A stretch of 64,000 nucleotides of DNA from Allium sativum (Eukaryota; Streptophyta; Magnoliopsida; Asparagales; Amaryllidaceae): positions 803,627,160 through 803,691,159 of the forward strand of contig CM060919.1 of assembly GCA_030737875.1 (NCBI GenBank), read 5' to 3'. How positions within the stretch are numbered: position 1 is the stretch's first letter; each line of letters starts with the position of its first letter. Positions 48,917 to 61,214 of this stretch are shown here, in pieces. A model generated the notes under the pieces. The model was not told the DNA's origin, searched no databases, and saw only the letters and a program-made list of their open reading frames with translations. The position numbers and the translations under genes were made by a program.

Positions 48917-49969
48917 CATGTCCTCACTCAATATAAGTTAGAAAAGGAGAAGTGCGCTATGATGTCTCCATTAGTCTCTCGGATTTCTGTATCTACAATT
49001 TTGCCTCCTTCATCTGATTTTTTGAAGAATTTTTGGTATTTTCTATTTTTCTTATGCTTGGGAAAGATTTGGAAGTTTTTTTTGGGCAATATTTCCCAAA
49101 TTCGTTCACATTGAGCTTGATGGTGTAGACCCAACAATTTGTTGAGATTTGGTGATAAAGAGAGATTGTTATATTTGAATCAAGGTGGAGTGTTGAATAT
49201 TTGTGATTTAAATATTTGATAAGAGGGAAAGAAATAAACTAATTGATTCAGTTAATTAATTGTGCTATATGTAGAAATATGTGAGAGGATATTTTGATAG
49301 GGAACTAATTGATTACATAATCAATTTATCAATCAATGGATATGTAAATAGGGAAATATGTTTATTTCCTTCATTATGTAATATGAAGAGATAAGTGATT
49401 GGCTTGGAGAATCATGCAAGGAAGGGAACATATGGAAATCAAGATCTTCTCTTTCCGTTTACATTGCAATCACATCATGAGGATTTAGAAAGATTCCAAG
49501 GGAATGAGGAAATTGTTTTTCTTCATCTCCAAGAAACCTTTCATCCTGAAGCCTGTTATATCTTCATATTTGTGGAACATGAATGTTTGAGAGCATCCAC
49601 CATTATCCTCTTCTTTAGTATACCCTAATTTCTGTTGTGAATCAATTAGAGGTTTTGAGTGCATACAAGTCTTTGTTGAAATTGATTATTTAATTTGTAA
49701 TTATAGGCTAGTCTGCCCGTCTGCTACCTATAATTTTGTAATTTCTCTCTTGTGTTCTCTTTTGCACTCTCTTCAGTGAAATAAAAAATAGTTGTTGAGT
49801 GTGTGGACGTAGGCATAGCCGAACCACGTTAAATTTTTGTGTCTTCTACTCTTCTTATATTTTGTTTGGTTTCGTGATTATTGTTCATTGAGTTGGCAGT
49901 TGATAATTAATCGACAAGCTAGATCCTCTTTTTGTATTGCTTCTGCATTTGTGCAATTTTTGCACAACA
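47014..49969 (+). mobile_element. Copia-2: 5'-truncated Ty1/copia copy
   Basis: Lacks the 5' LTR, PBS and first bases of gag but keeps the rest, including the 3' LTR 49191-49969 (TGTTGAATA to GCACAACA) preceded by CAAGGTGGAG. It is followed by TCATC and the same flank as Copia-1. It has no CACTA insertion and preserves the empty site. Confidence 0.88.
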
Positions 49970-51512
49970 TCATCCAACTGTCAAAGCTTTTTTTAACATA
50001 AGTATATACCATAGTTATGTCGTATTAGTAATCCTTTATTTGATTCTGTCCTTAAATTTGAAATGGTTGGTTGTACTTTTTCCAGATGATTTTTATTATA
50101 TCCTTCGATTACAGTCTTCCCAAAAAGTATCTACTAGAAAAAAGGCATAATGCTTTATACACACTGTTTCAAAAAAAAATTTGAGCTGGAAGCTATATTT
50201 ACGATTGACTAGTTGATATTTGCCTAAGCTATATTTACAGTCTTCCCAAATGCTTTATACACACTGCTTTATACGCAGCTTGAACTGCCCATTTTAGATG
50301 AATAGGAATAGTGGACAATTGACAGACCATGTGGCATGTGTGTGAAGAACATATGTTTTCATTCCCCATTTTTAATTATGTATACATGGCGGATTGGGTA
50401 ATATTACATAAAATGGAGCATGTGTAAAGTAGCACCATTATGTGAGCTAGCTGTAGCCAGCTATAAAGAACAATTCAAATCATTCAATCTCATGCCGCAT
50501 GTCATTACAACTTATATCGCATGTCGTTCATCCATACCGCAAGCGATATTCATGCCAGAAGCCATGCAAGCAGTTGAACACGTGAACCCAACACATGGTC
50601 AGCTCGTTAATTCACGCTCTAACAGCAAGCCGTTCTAATACACATTACAGCAGGTCGTTGTTCTTCATAGATTGCCACATCAGCAATAACAGGTTAAGTC
50701 GCTGACATATAATATGAGTGATACCCAGGTTTGATAGTAAAACCATGGGACACCACTACTTGTTGAACAAAGATGGTACACTGCTCGGAAGTCAGCAGTA
50801 CAAATGAATACAAAGTATGTATTGAATCAATGCATGCAAGGGATCGGGTGAGATTTAGTATTGTTGCTAAGCAGCATGTCATACCACATGGCTAACTGTA
50901 CAACTGTTAGGCCACATCATGTATTGAAGCAAGTCGCATATGGATCGTTAAATATGCCCATGCCTACATGTATAAAAGCAAGACGTTCACATGGATTGAG
51001 GTCATGTTGTTCATATGACTTTAATCATGTCGTAGATTCCATGCAAGTTGTTTGGACGTACATAACTTGAAACATGAAAATCAAATTCCTTTATTCCCAC
51101 ACGAGCAAAGCTTTGAATGTGGATTCCGTAAAGCCACATGGCAGGTGAATAAAGCTTTGGAGTGCTACCGCGTTTACATATAAAGTGTGTTGGCTCATGA
51201 TCAAAGACTATGATGAGTACCCAGATCATTCAATCTAAATATGAACCACCAGATACATTTGCAAGGGGGAATTATATCAAAGTCAGATCGTTAAACCAGG
51301 CCGCATCATCGATATATATGTCAGGTCATCTTGGCATAAAAGGCGTGAAGTCAGGTCGCTGGAATGGGAAAAATCAAGTCGTATGTGGGAATGAAAAAGC
51401 ATGTCGCATGATAGCTGTAACATGCAATTACCAGTTGTACAGACTTATTTACCACTTTGCCACTCTACTCAAATTCCATCTATAAATACCCCCATACTTC
51501 ACACTAGAAAGG
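49970..51512 (+). mobile_element. Gypsy-3 LTR, part before TRGAG-2
   Basis: 49970-50276 is the shared flank. From 50277 the sequence follows the LTR family of Gypsy-2. The TATAAAT box is at 51481-51487 and TRGAG-2 begins 26 bases beyond it. The LTR resumes at 58454. Confidence 0.85.
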
Positions 51513-54218
51513 TGTAACACCCCGTATTTTCTGTGAATGTATAAGTAACAAATTAAAATATACTTAATTTTTAGGAGAAGAATTAAGGGAAATGGGTTGC
51601 GCCATTGAGTTCGCCTCGAAATTTTGCTTGAGATAGAGTCCGAGTTTGCGTAAAACGGACACCGTATGAAGAAGATATGGACGAACGAAGTTAGGCAGGA
51701 AAACCGGAAACAGGCCAGAATACACTGGCGCACTTGTGAAGTGCACCAGTACAAAAATACACTGGCGCACCTGCTAAGTGCACCCATACTGATCCAGCAC
51801 AGAATTCTGGAGTGTTCTATGATGACGTGTCTTCTTCTGAGTGGCTGGATGACCTGTCTTCGAGCTGGGTGGTTCTGATGACTTCTGGACTGATCTGAAG
51901 GCTCTGAATCACCCTATTCTCCTATAAAAAGACCCCCAAAACTCACTTTCTCTCCACACAATTTCATTCTGCCTATACTCTGCCTCTATAATAAATAAAT
52001 AAAATAATGGCGTCGCTACTCTGCTGGGATCAAAACTAGAACTAGTGCATCTTCTTCCAAATCTGAATAAGATTAAAAGAGAACTACCGCAACTCTTCTT
52101 CTATAATCCAATCAAGGCAAGTGCAGTATTTTCCGATATGAATTTTAATCATGATCTTGACATAATTATAAAACTGAATCTGAGATTATACCCTTTTTTA
52201 TCTATCAGATCTGTTCCTCTGTTTTATTATTTTGTTTGTTCTGTATTTCTTCCTCCTTTCTTTCTTTTTGTTTGATAGCCAGGCTACCACGAGCCTGAGC
52301 CAGATCTCATAAGAGATGAACGCATAAACGTTAAATTTGGGAAGAATATTGAATGAGGCATATTTGGGCATAATTGATTTGTAACTAATTTGAGGATACA
52401 ACGCATGTTGTAATTCTGGACATAAATTTGAGGCATATTGTATAAGACGATCTATGACTTGGAAGGAGAGGATTATTGTGACTTAGAACATAAAGAACAT
52501 AGGTTGAACTTAGAACATAAATCTGAGCCATATAATTGGGCATGTTGTATTTAAAACATAAGGTGTATTTAACATATGTCTTGAGTTTTGAGGCATAAAG
52601 AATATTGGACATATGACTTGGGATTTGTGGCATAAAGTTTAACTGTGAACATGTAACTGATTTGGATGCATAGTACAAGTTGTAATTCAAGATCTAGAAC
52701 TGGACATACTATATATATTATAGTCTGAAATTTGGGAAAAAGAGAATTAATTTGCATTTAACCTAGGAGTAAAGATCCATATTAAGATTGGATAATGATT
52801 AAGTGTGAATACACCTAAGTAAGGGGGGTTTGGATATGTGACATGCATTATAATCAATGGCTATATCTGGCATAATTTATATGTAAGGTTTTTGGAGAAT
52901 ATTCTGAACTATGCAAGTTTAACTAAAAATTGGGACATATGTTATATGGTGGATTATGACCATAATTTGGGCATATAAGTTTAGGCTACCTTATGAGTTA
53001 GGCAAGATATGTGAATAGGACTTTAAGGAATGTTTAAATCGGCTAAAACTGTTATCTGCTTATTATGTTAAATTTGTCTAATCTGCTAAACCTGTTACCT
53101 GTTTAATCTGTTGAATTGCCTAAACTGTTACATATTTTGAATCGCCTAATCTGCTAATTTTGCCTAATCTGCTAAATCTATTGAGTTGCCTAATCTGCTA
53201 AATCTATTGAACCGCCTAAGCTGCTAAATCTGTTAAATCTGTTGAAAAGCTGAATGATTGTAAGCGACTAGAACGACGGCTGTGTTGGTGCGCCAGTGTA
53301 GGTTCAGGCAGGCTATGGTCGTGCACGTGGTCCGGAGTTGGAAAAGCAGGCATTGGGCATCAGTAGGTTTATCTGTGCATTCTTGATTCGTGTCGGTGGT
53401 TGGCACCCTAGGGCTTGATACACCCTATGGTGGACCTAACACAGGTGACTACATTCGTGACATGGTCGTATGACACAGACACATATGACGAGCTAGAACT
53501 TGTAGGGAGCTGATCGACTAGTGGGTCGTTCCGCTGGTCCTAGTAATGGGTCATTTCATGATATTGGGCCAAGGGATCATTTCGTGATTAATATAAGAGA
53601 TGGGTTTGGGATTCTAGTACAATTGATGCAGAGAACCTTGAATATGTGATGCTATACTTGATTTATACTTGATTTATCATGTTATCTTAGTCTACCTTTC
53701 CCATCGTGTCATCATCCTTATGTTTACTTTCATTTTGTACATGTCATGATACCTTTATCTGTTTTTATGCTGAAAGTCACTTGGACTTACCAATCTTTAT
53801 GACGGACCCATTTTCTTTCGCCTGTTTTCTTTCGTTTCACCCCCCAGGTTCTCAGGGAGGAAACTCTAGCACTTAGCTTGGATTTCGCTTGCTTTCGGGT
53901 CAGCTCATGTACGGTTTAATCTTGAGCTATGCTATGGCTGCATTTCTGCTACCTTTGGGGAATTAAGCTACTTTTGATGTTTTAAGTTTATGCAAGACAG
54001 AATTTGTTGTAATGGAAAATAATGACTTTGGCTATTTGGTACTTTGAATGAAAAAGGCTTTGACTATTTTGAAAGTAATGAAATTTAGCTTTTGAATCTT
54101 CCGCTGTTTTATTTATGTTCTGTCTTGTAATACTTTTGTATTTGTTTACCTCGATAACGCTCCTCCAAAACTAGTGCATTCCCTTTGTGAGTGACCCTAG
54201 CGGAGGTGGGGTGTTACA
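51513..54218 (+). mobile_element. TRGAG-2 5' LTR
   Basis: TGTAACACC to GGTGTTACA. TATAAAA at 51923-51929 followed by a CT-rich leader is the likely promoter. A hairpin-like ACTGGCGCACTT repeat lies at 51724-51765, and CTAATCTGCTAAATCTG motifs repeat at 53085-53245. Confidence 0.92.
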
Positions 54219-54220
54219 CT

Positions 54221-54238
54221 TGGTATCAGAGCTGAAGG
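54221..54238 (+). other. Primer binding site of TRGAG-2 (initiator tRNA-Met)
   Basis: TGGTATCAGAGCTGAAGG, two bases after the 5' LTR, identical to TRGAG-1. Confidence 0.92.
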
Positions 54239-54565
54239 TTACCAGATTTGATAAAAAGTTTTTGAAAACTATTTTCAAAAAGGTTTTAAAAAGGAAGTAT
54301 TTTCAAAAGGAAAGTTTATTTTGAAAAACATGGTCCCCAAAGCCATATATTTATCTTTTGATTTTCTGTTTAATCCTTATTTCTTTCTTTTCTGAGTCTC
54401 CGGGGCTCCTGGCTTTCTGGGAGGTAACCTCATCGCGACATGGCTCTGTAGGCATGATGAGACTACGGCGCCTGTCGAAGGGCATTGAAGTGCCTAACTT
54501 CCATCTGTAGCCGCAGTAATTTCACCTACGGCTAATTCTCTTTCGAGCTTCGTAGGGTTTTCCGC

Positions 54566-54700
54566 ATGATGGGGGCAACTTTAGAGAAAGACTTGTTAAC
54601 ATGTAAGAAGACTGGTTGTTTTCAGTGCGGTGGGATAGGACATCTGATCAAGGATTGCCCCAGAAAGCAAGGGAAAAGGGTAGAATCTTCTGGAAGGTAG
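54566..54700 (+). pseudogene. gag: TRGAG-2 gag remnant: single zinc knuckle
   Basis: A 44-codon frame contains TGCFQCGGIGHLIKDCPRK, a C-x2-C-x4-H-x4-C knuckle like the second one in TRGAG-1 gag, then a basic tail and a stop. The capsid domain that should lie between PBS and this point is absent. A short peptide could still be translated, but there is no sign of selection either way. Confidence 0.75.
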
Positions 54701-55735
54701 GTTAATGTTCTCGTAGTTGGTGGACAGGATAGAGGTGGAAAATTTTCCGTAGAAAGTTTAATTTCCTTATCTGATCATTCTGGCATTTTAATTCTATAGT
54801 TGAGTCTCTGCACTTTAATACTAGTCTTGTTTCTGATCCCGCTATAGTCTCAAACGCCATAAGGGTTACGACTCATTTGTTTGTAATAAGTTGGGGATTG
54901 AGGGCAACTGTGTTGGGCGTGACGCATACATTCTGAGTTTTTATCATGATTAGTTTCCTAAGAATCATTTGGTAATCTGATCTATATCAGTAGTCTGTAG
55001 GTTTCTGAAAAGGATAATAGTTTTTACTCAAAATGCGAAATAGGTTTCCAGTTGGGCATTTGTTTAATGGGAGTGATTCTCTGAGTATTAATCTGATGTT
55101 GATTTCGGTCTTCAGGGTTGATATTTAGAAGTTATTCTCTTAAACCGATGTCTAATGGGAACCTAGCTTTAGTTTTATACTTGCTTCTATCACTCGACTT
55201 TATCCTTCGACCTTTAGGTAGAAACTAATGGGTGTAAACATGTGTTTGAGACAAGTTATGTTTGATGGTTGCAAGTGGATGCAAGTGGTTGCTAGTGATT
55301 GCTCGTGGATGCATATACACACACTAGGCACTAGATTGGCTCAAAAACACTCTCATACTGCATATGGATGTGTGTGCATTTTTTTTATGGATGCAAAATG
55401 GGTGACTCAGCACATGGATGTTGCATATGAATGAGCAGTTGTGCACTCATATAGAAATAAAGCATATCAAATAGGATTTCTTGCATACATAATTGGACTC
55501 ATGGCACCAACATGGTTCGCATTGAGGAGGTCAACTGAATCAGTAGACCGCCTGATCTTTGCATTAAATAAGAGACATATACACACACTTTTGCATATGT
55601 TCTTACAACATTAGAAGTTTTCTAAGGACAACGGATGCTTGTGGATGATGGTTGAGTAGATGGATGATTGGATGGTAGGACACATTCTTCTTAACTTGAA
55701 GATTTCGGGGACGAAATCCTTTAAGGAGGGGAGAA
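54701..55735 (+). other. TRGAG-2 non-coding region and polypurine tract
   Basis: Corresponds to 36650-37681 in TRGAG-1 read on the other strand. The best match is 55228-55440. It ends with GATTTCGGGGACGAAATCC (an inverted repeat around GGGGAC) and TTTAAGGAGGGGAGAA before the LTR; the same GGGGACGAAATCC precedes the tract in TRGAG-1. Confidence 0.75.
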
Positions 55736-58453
55736 TGTAACACCCCGTATTTTCTGTGAATATATAAGTAACAAATTAAAATATACTTAATTTTTAGGAG
55801 AATAATTAAGGGAAATGGGTTGCGCCATTGCGTTTGTCTCGAAATTATGCTTGAGATAGAGTCCGAATTTGCGTAAAACGGATACCGTATGAAGAAGATA
55901 TGGACGAACGAAGTTAGGCAGGAAAACCGGAAACAGGCCAGAATATACTGGCGCACTTGTGAAGTGCGCCAGTACAAAAATACACTGGCGCACCTGCCAA
56001 GTGCGCCCATACGGATCCAGCACAGAATTCTGGAGTGTTCTGTGATGACGTGTCTTCTTCTGAGTGGCTGGATGACCTGTCTTCGAGCTGGGTGGTTCTG
56101 ATGACTTCTGGACTGATCTGAAGGCTCTAAATCACCCTATTCTCCTATAAAAACACCCCAAACCTCACTTTCTCTCCACACAATTTCATTCTGCCTATAC
56201 TCTGCCTCTATAATAAATAAATAAAATAATGGCGTCGCTACTCTGCTGGGATCAAAACTAGAACTAGTGCATCTTCTTCCAAATCTGAATAAGATTAAAA
56301 GAGAACTACCGCAACTCTTCTTCTATAATCCAATCAAGGCAAGTGCAGTTATTTTCCGATATGAATTTTAATCATGATCTTGGCATAATTATAAAACTGA
56401 ATCTAAGATTATGCCCTTTTTCTATTTATCAGATCTGTTCCTCTGTTTTATTATTCTGTTTGTTCTGTATTTCTTCCTCCTTTCTTTCTTTTTATTTGAT
56501 AGCCAGGCTACCACGAGCCTGGGCCAGATCTCATAAGAGATGAACGCATAAACGTTAAATTTGGGAAGAATATTGAATGAGGCATATTTGGGCATAATTG
56601 ATTTGTAACTAATTTGAGGATACAACGCATGTTGTAATTCTGGACATAAATTTGAGGCATATTGTATAAGACGATCTAAGACTTGGAAGGAGAGGATTAT
56701 TGTGACTTAGAACATAAAGAACATAGGTTGAACTTAGAATATAAATCTGAGACATATAATTGGGCATGTTGTATTTAAAACATAAGGTGTATTTAACATA
56801 TGTCTTGAGTTTTGAGGCATAAAGAATATTGGGCATAAGACTTGGGATTTGTGGCGTAAATTTTAACTGTGAACATGCAACTGATTTGGATGCATAATAC
56901 AAGTTGTAATTCAAGATCTAGGTCTGGACATACTATATATATTATAGTCTGAAATTTGGGAAAAAGAGAATTAATTTGCATTTAACCTAGGAGTAAAGAT
57001 CCATATTAAGATTGGATAATGATTAAGTGTGAATAAACCTAAGTAAGGGGGGTTTGGATATGTGACATGCATTATAATCAATGGCTATATCTGGCATAAT
57101 TTATATGTAAGGTTTTTGGAGAATATTCTGAACTATGCAAGTTTAACTAAAAATTGGGACATATGTTATATGGTGGATTATGACCATAATTTAGGCATAT
57201 AAGTTTAGGCTTACCTTATGAATTAGGCAAGATATGTGAATAGGACTTTAAGGAATGTTTAAATCGGCTAAAACTGTTATCTGCTTATTATGTTAAATTT
57301 GCCTAATCTGCTAAACCTGTTACCTGTTACCTGTTTAATCTGTTGAATTGCCTAAACTGTTACATATGTTGAATCGCCTAATCTGCTAATTTTGCCTAAT
57401 CTGCTAAATCTGTTGAGTTGCCTAATCTGCTAAATCTGTTGAACCGCCTGAGCTGCTAAATCTGTTAAATCTGTTGAAAAGCTGAATGATTGTAAGCGAC
57501 CAGAATGACGGCTGTGTTGGTGCGCCAGTGTAGGTTCAGGCGGGCTATGGTCGTGCACGTGGTCCGGAGTTGAAAAAGCAGGCATTGGGCATCAGTAGGT
57601 TTATCTGTGCATTTTTGATTCATGTCGGTGGTTGGCACCCTAGGGATTGATACACCTTATGGTGGACCTAGCACAGGTGACTATATTCGTGATAGGGCCG
57701 TATGACACAGACACATATGACGAGCTAGAACTTGTAGGGAGCCGATCGACTAGTGGATCGTTCCATTGGACCTAGTAATGGGTCATTTCATGATATTGGG
57801 CCAACGGATCATTTCGTGATTAATATAAGAGATGGGTTTGGGATTCTAGTACAATTGATGCAGAGAACCTTGAATATGTGATGCTATACTTGATTTATAC
57901 TTGATTTATCATGTTATCTTAGTCTATCTTTCCCATCGTGTCATCATCCTTATGTTTACTTTCAGTTTGTACATGTCATGTTACCTTTATCTGTTTTTAT
58001 GCTGAAAGTCACTTGGACTTACCAGTCTTTATGACTGACCCGTTTTCTTTCGTTTCCCCTCCCCCTAGGTTCTCAGGGAGGAAACTCTAGCACTTAGCTT
58101 GGATTTCGCTTGCTTTCGGGTCAGCTCATGTACGGTTTGATCTTGAGCTATGCTATGGCTGCATTTCTGCTACCTTTGGGGAATTAAGCTACTTTTGATG
58201 TTTTAAGTTTATGCTTCTTTTTTTATGCAAGATAGAATTTGTTGTAATGGAAAATAATGACTTTGGCTATTTGGTACTTTGAATGAAAAAGGCTTTGACT
58301 ATTTTGAAAGTAATGAAATTTAGCTTTTGAATCTTCCGCTGTTTTATTTATGTTCTGTCTTATAATATTTCTGTATTTGTTTACCTCGATAACGCTCCTC
58401 CAAAACTAGTGCATTCCCTTTGTGAGTGACCCTAGCGGAGGTGGGGTGTTACA
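55736..58453 (+). mobile_element. TRGAG-2 3' LTR
   Basis: 2718 bp. TATAAAA at 56146-56152. Here the hairpin at 55948-55974 is perfect, with 12-base arms ACTGGCGCACTT and AAGTGCGCCAGT around GTG. Confidence 0.92.
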
Positions 58454-59984
58454 AAAGGGGACCGAAATTTCGACCCCAAAGGGCTGTCCTAATCATTTCT
58501 CCACCACTCTAAACTTCATTCCAAGATCCCTTAGTCGCTTCTCAACATAAATCCATCTCTCTTCAACAAATAATTGATCTAATCTTCTCTAAACTCCATT
58601 AGAAATCTCTCAAGCTCAATTCAAGCGACTCTAATCTCCATTAATTATCTCTAAAGCTTATATCCAACACAAAATTATCTGGAACTAATGAAGATCATCT
58701 AAATGATCAAGTGATTGAAGACCTACACAACTACGATTACAAAACAGGAGATCTTGCTGATTCCTTCATAAATTCAAGCGCAATCAATAGCAAAAAAGAG
58801 AGAATAAAAAGGAGATCCATATAAAAGAGTGAAAGGAGTGAAGTGAATCAAATCATGTATGTTGTAAATTCAAAGGTGATAATGAAAATTGCTACCATAG
58901 TGGACGTAGGCCGATATTAGGCCGAACCACTCTAAAATCCTATGTTTTTTTACTTTTTTTATATTTCGTGTCTCCGTATTTTTAATCCTACATTTTGGTG
59001 AAGTTTTGCAAAATACCTTGGAGTGTCGCGATCATTTTTTATATCAAAATTTTTGGCGCCCACCGTGCGGCCACGTTCACATTCTCAAGGTTAAGTGCTT
59101 TGCAGAGATAGCAAAATTTGAAGCCTGCTTCTACGATAGATTCAGGTCCATTCACAAATCTTTGAAATTCAAGATTTTTTCTGAGATAATGCCACCGAAG
59201 GAAATAGATAGCAAGTCCGTTAGAAGTTCATAGGATGCCGATCGTGAAGTTATCGCCACTTCTCAAACTAATAATCCAACTATTGGCCAAGCTCCATGAG
59301 ATGTTGTAACTCGAAAAGAGTTCAACAGTGTTGTGGCCTGTTTATATCTAAAAATTGATACTTCGAATGAGATGTTGTTGAACCAACTTTATACTTTTAA
59401 AGCCACTCAAGCTGATCTTGCAAACTGCCTAATAAACATTGGTTTGGAAGGAAACGCATATTCCTATGTTCCAGGTTTTCACAAAGAGAAGTGTATTTAC
59501 CGTGGTCAAGAGGAAGATGAGCCCAAGCAACCTTTCTTTCAATTGATTTGTAGGACAGTAAGAAGAATGCCGAGGGGCATAAGAGGGAAAACAAAGATAA
59601 AGGGAAAGAGGAGAATAACAACAAAAGATTCCTCTTTTTCAAATCTGTAAAGTTGACTCCTCTAAACGATACCCCAGAGAACATCTTCTTTGCCACTAAT
59701 GGTGCAGGATTCTTTATGTAGCCACCACCAGCATTAAAGATCTCAAACAAAGCAGCGATGTCTGGAAGTTTTTGCTGCTATCACAATCAGCCTGGCCATG
59801 ATACCAATGATTGCAGACATCTAAAAAGCTCAATTGAGATGTTGGTTAGGAAGAACAAGCTATAACAGTATGTTAGGAAGTCGCATGCAATAAATTCTCC
59901 TCCAACTCCTTAGGGGAAAAGCGTATCCACCAATCAGTCCGGCTCGGATGGAAAGACTCCAACATGGAATAATGTGAAGTCGAT
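58454..59984 (+). mobile_element. Gypsy-3: rest of LTR, PBS and gag region
   Basis: The LTR continues from AAAGG to 59049. The PBS TGGCGCCCACCGTGCGGCC is at 59054-59072, one base different from Gypsy-1. gag follows and is cut by the Athila-like LTR at 59985. Together with 49970-51512 this is a partial gypsy copy of the Gypsy-2 family. Confidence 0.82.
59189..59982 (+). pseudogene. gag: Gypsy-3 gag remnant
   Basis: Starts MPPKEIDSKSVRSS, then a stop. The middle reads VVTRKEFNSVVACLYLKID and TLYTFKATQ-like segments (59333-59650) that are deleted in Gypsy-2. The C-terminal zinc-knuckle-like part is CCYHNQPGHDTNDCRHLK near 59775, as in Gypsy-1 and Gypsy-2. Several stops and frameshifts. Confidence 0.75.
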
Positions 59985-61191
59985 TGATATACACGTAAAT
60001 GTGTATATTTTATCCGCTTATTTATCTTATTTTCCCTTTAAAATAATTGATACTTTGTATTTATAGCTGTATTTTCATATTGTTGACAAGAAGCATGGTT
60101 TAGAGCATTTGATGGATAAAGCATGAAGAATTTGCTTAAAAAGAGTGAAGTTTAAAATTGCTAAAGCTTGAAGAGTCTAAAGCTTGAAGAACGGTTGCAA
60201 TTATATTTCAGTTAAGAAGATTTGGCTCAATAAAGACTCAAACTGCATTCACATTAGCTCATTTGGAAGGCCTTTTACTCATGTTGCGTTCACACTAGCC
60301 TATTTGCTAGACCACTCACTCTAAAGCTGCGTTCACACTGGCTTATATGTTATTTGGTTTATTTCTTTAGTCCCACATTATGTAATTAGCTAGCTAGCCT
60401 TTGTCATATCAGCTATAAATACATTGTATCTTAGTCTTGTAAAAAACACATTGGGTTTTATTCTGTAATTCTCTTCTTGGAATAAAATCATTCTTCTTCC
60501 TCTTTTCTATTTAGTTTTAGTTTTATTTATGTTATTGTTATTTAATTTCTGTTTTTCTTCTTCTTTAGCTATGTCTAGCTAATCCCCTTTAATTAGGGGG
60601 TGATGACGTTGATAGTATGATTCAATATGAATCACATAGCCAAAGGATGAGGAATTCATGTATATAGATCTAGATCTGAACCTTAATATCCTGTGTCGTT
60701 TAAGAGCTATGCTCCTTCACAGGGTATATTCGTGTTCGGTCTAACAATTATCAGATCTAGATCTAATTTTAGGGTTTTAGAAATTAATTAGTGAATCTGT
60801 CCTGATAGTCTATGGTTGTAGAGCTGAGCTCCTGCATAGGCTATGCTTGTTGTCATTTACATATTTGTTTCTAAAAACCTATTATCGTTGATTCATGTTT
60901 GTGACAGAAACATGTATTAGATCTGGTTAATCTTTTGGCTATTGATGATTATGAATCTGATCTATGTCATTATCCCCTAATTGCTTTCACTTATTTTTAA
61001 AACTCTCTTTTTATTTAATTTCTGCTATTTTCTTTGTTTTCAACCAATCAAAAGTTAGGGATAACTTGATTGGATTTATTAATAAAATAATTTGGTCCCA
61101 GAGTTCGACACCCTCTACAACAATCCTTGTTGTTTAGGAAAGACGAACGAATTTTACAATTGTTTACAATTGTCTAATTTGTTCGCAAACA
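59985..61191 (+). mobile_element. 5' LTR of the Athila/Tat-type element
   Basis: 1207 bp from TGATATACACG to CGCAAACA. The first bases hold an inverted repeat ATATACAC/GTGTATAT with a 6-base loop (59987-60008). TATAAAT at 60413-60419 and AATAAA at 60481-60486 are in promoter and polyA order. Three worn units with GCGTTCACACTAGC lie at 60245-60350. Confidence 0.82.
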
Positions 61192-61196
61192 AATTT

Positions 61197-61214
61197 TGGC
61201 GCCGTTGCCGGGGA
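61197..61214 (+). other. Primer binding site for tRNA-Asp
   Basis: TGGCGCCGTTGCCGGGGA, five bases after the LTR, is the exact complement expected for plant tRNA-Asp. Confidence 0.93.

Larger units (their letters stand above)
51513..58453 (+). mobile_element. TRGAG-2: complete long-LTR element with gag remnant only
   Basis: 6941 bp, flanked by AAAGG (51508-51512 and 58454-58458). LTRs of 2706 and 2718 bp enclose 1517 bp. PBS at 54221 and polypurine tract TTTAAGGAGGGGAGAA are intact. Only a 44-codon zinc-knuckle frame remains of gag. The LTRs differ at roughly 70 positions by eye, so it is clearly older than TRGAG-1. The LTR ends, the CGTATGAAGAAGATA segment, a CCACGAGCCTG segment and the internal 55228-55440 stretch are shared with TRGAG-1, in the other orientation. 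Confidence 0.92.
47014..59982 (+). repeat. Duplicated block, copy 2
   Basis: Counterpart of 22236-30055. It starts abruptly at GATGTTTTTGG, runs through Copia-2, the shared TCATC junction and the gypsy LTR, and ends where the Athila-like LTR begins. It is about 6.0 kb without the private TRGAG-2 insertion. Shared copia stop codons show decay before duplication. Confidence 0.85.

Noticed and set aside
61197..61214. tRNA-Asp-like sequence as a tRNA gene (also tRNA-Met-like at 22136, 38750 and 54221)
   Set aside because: Only the 12-18 bases complementary to the tRNA 3' end are present, right after LTRs. They are primer binding sites.
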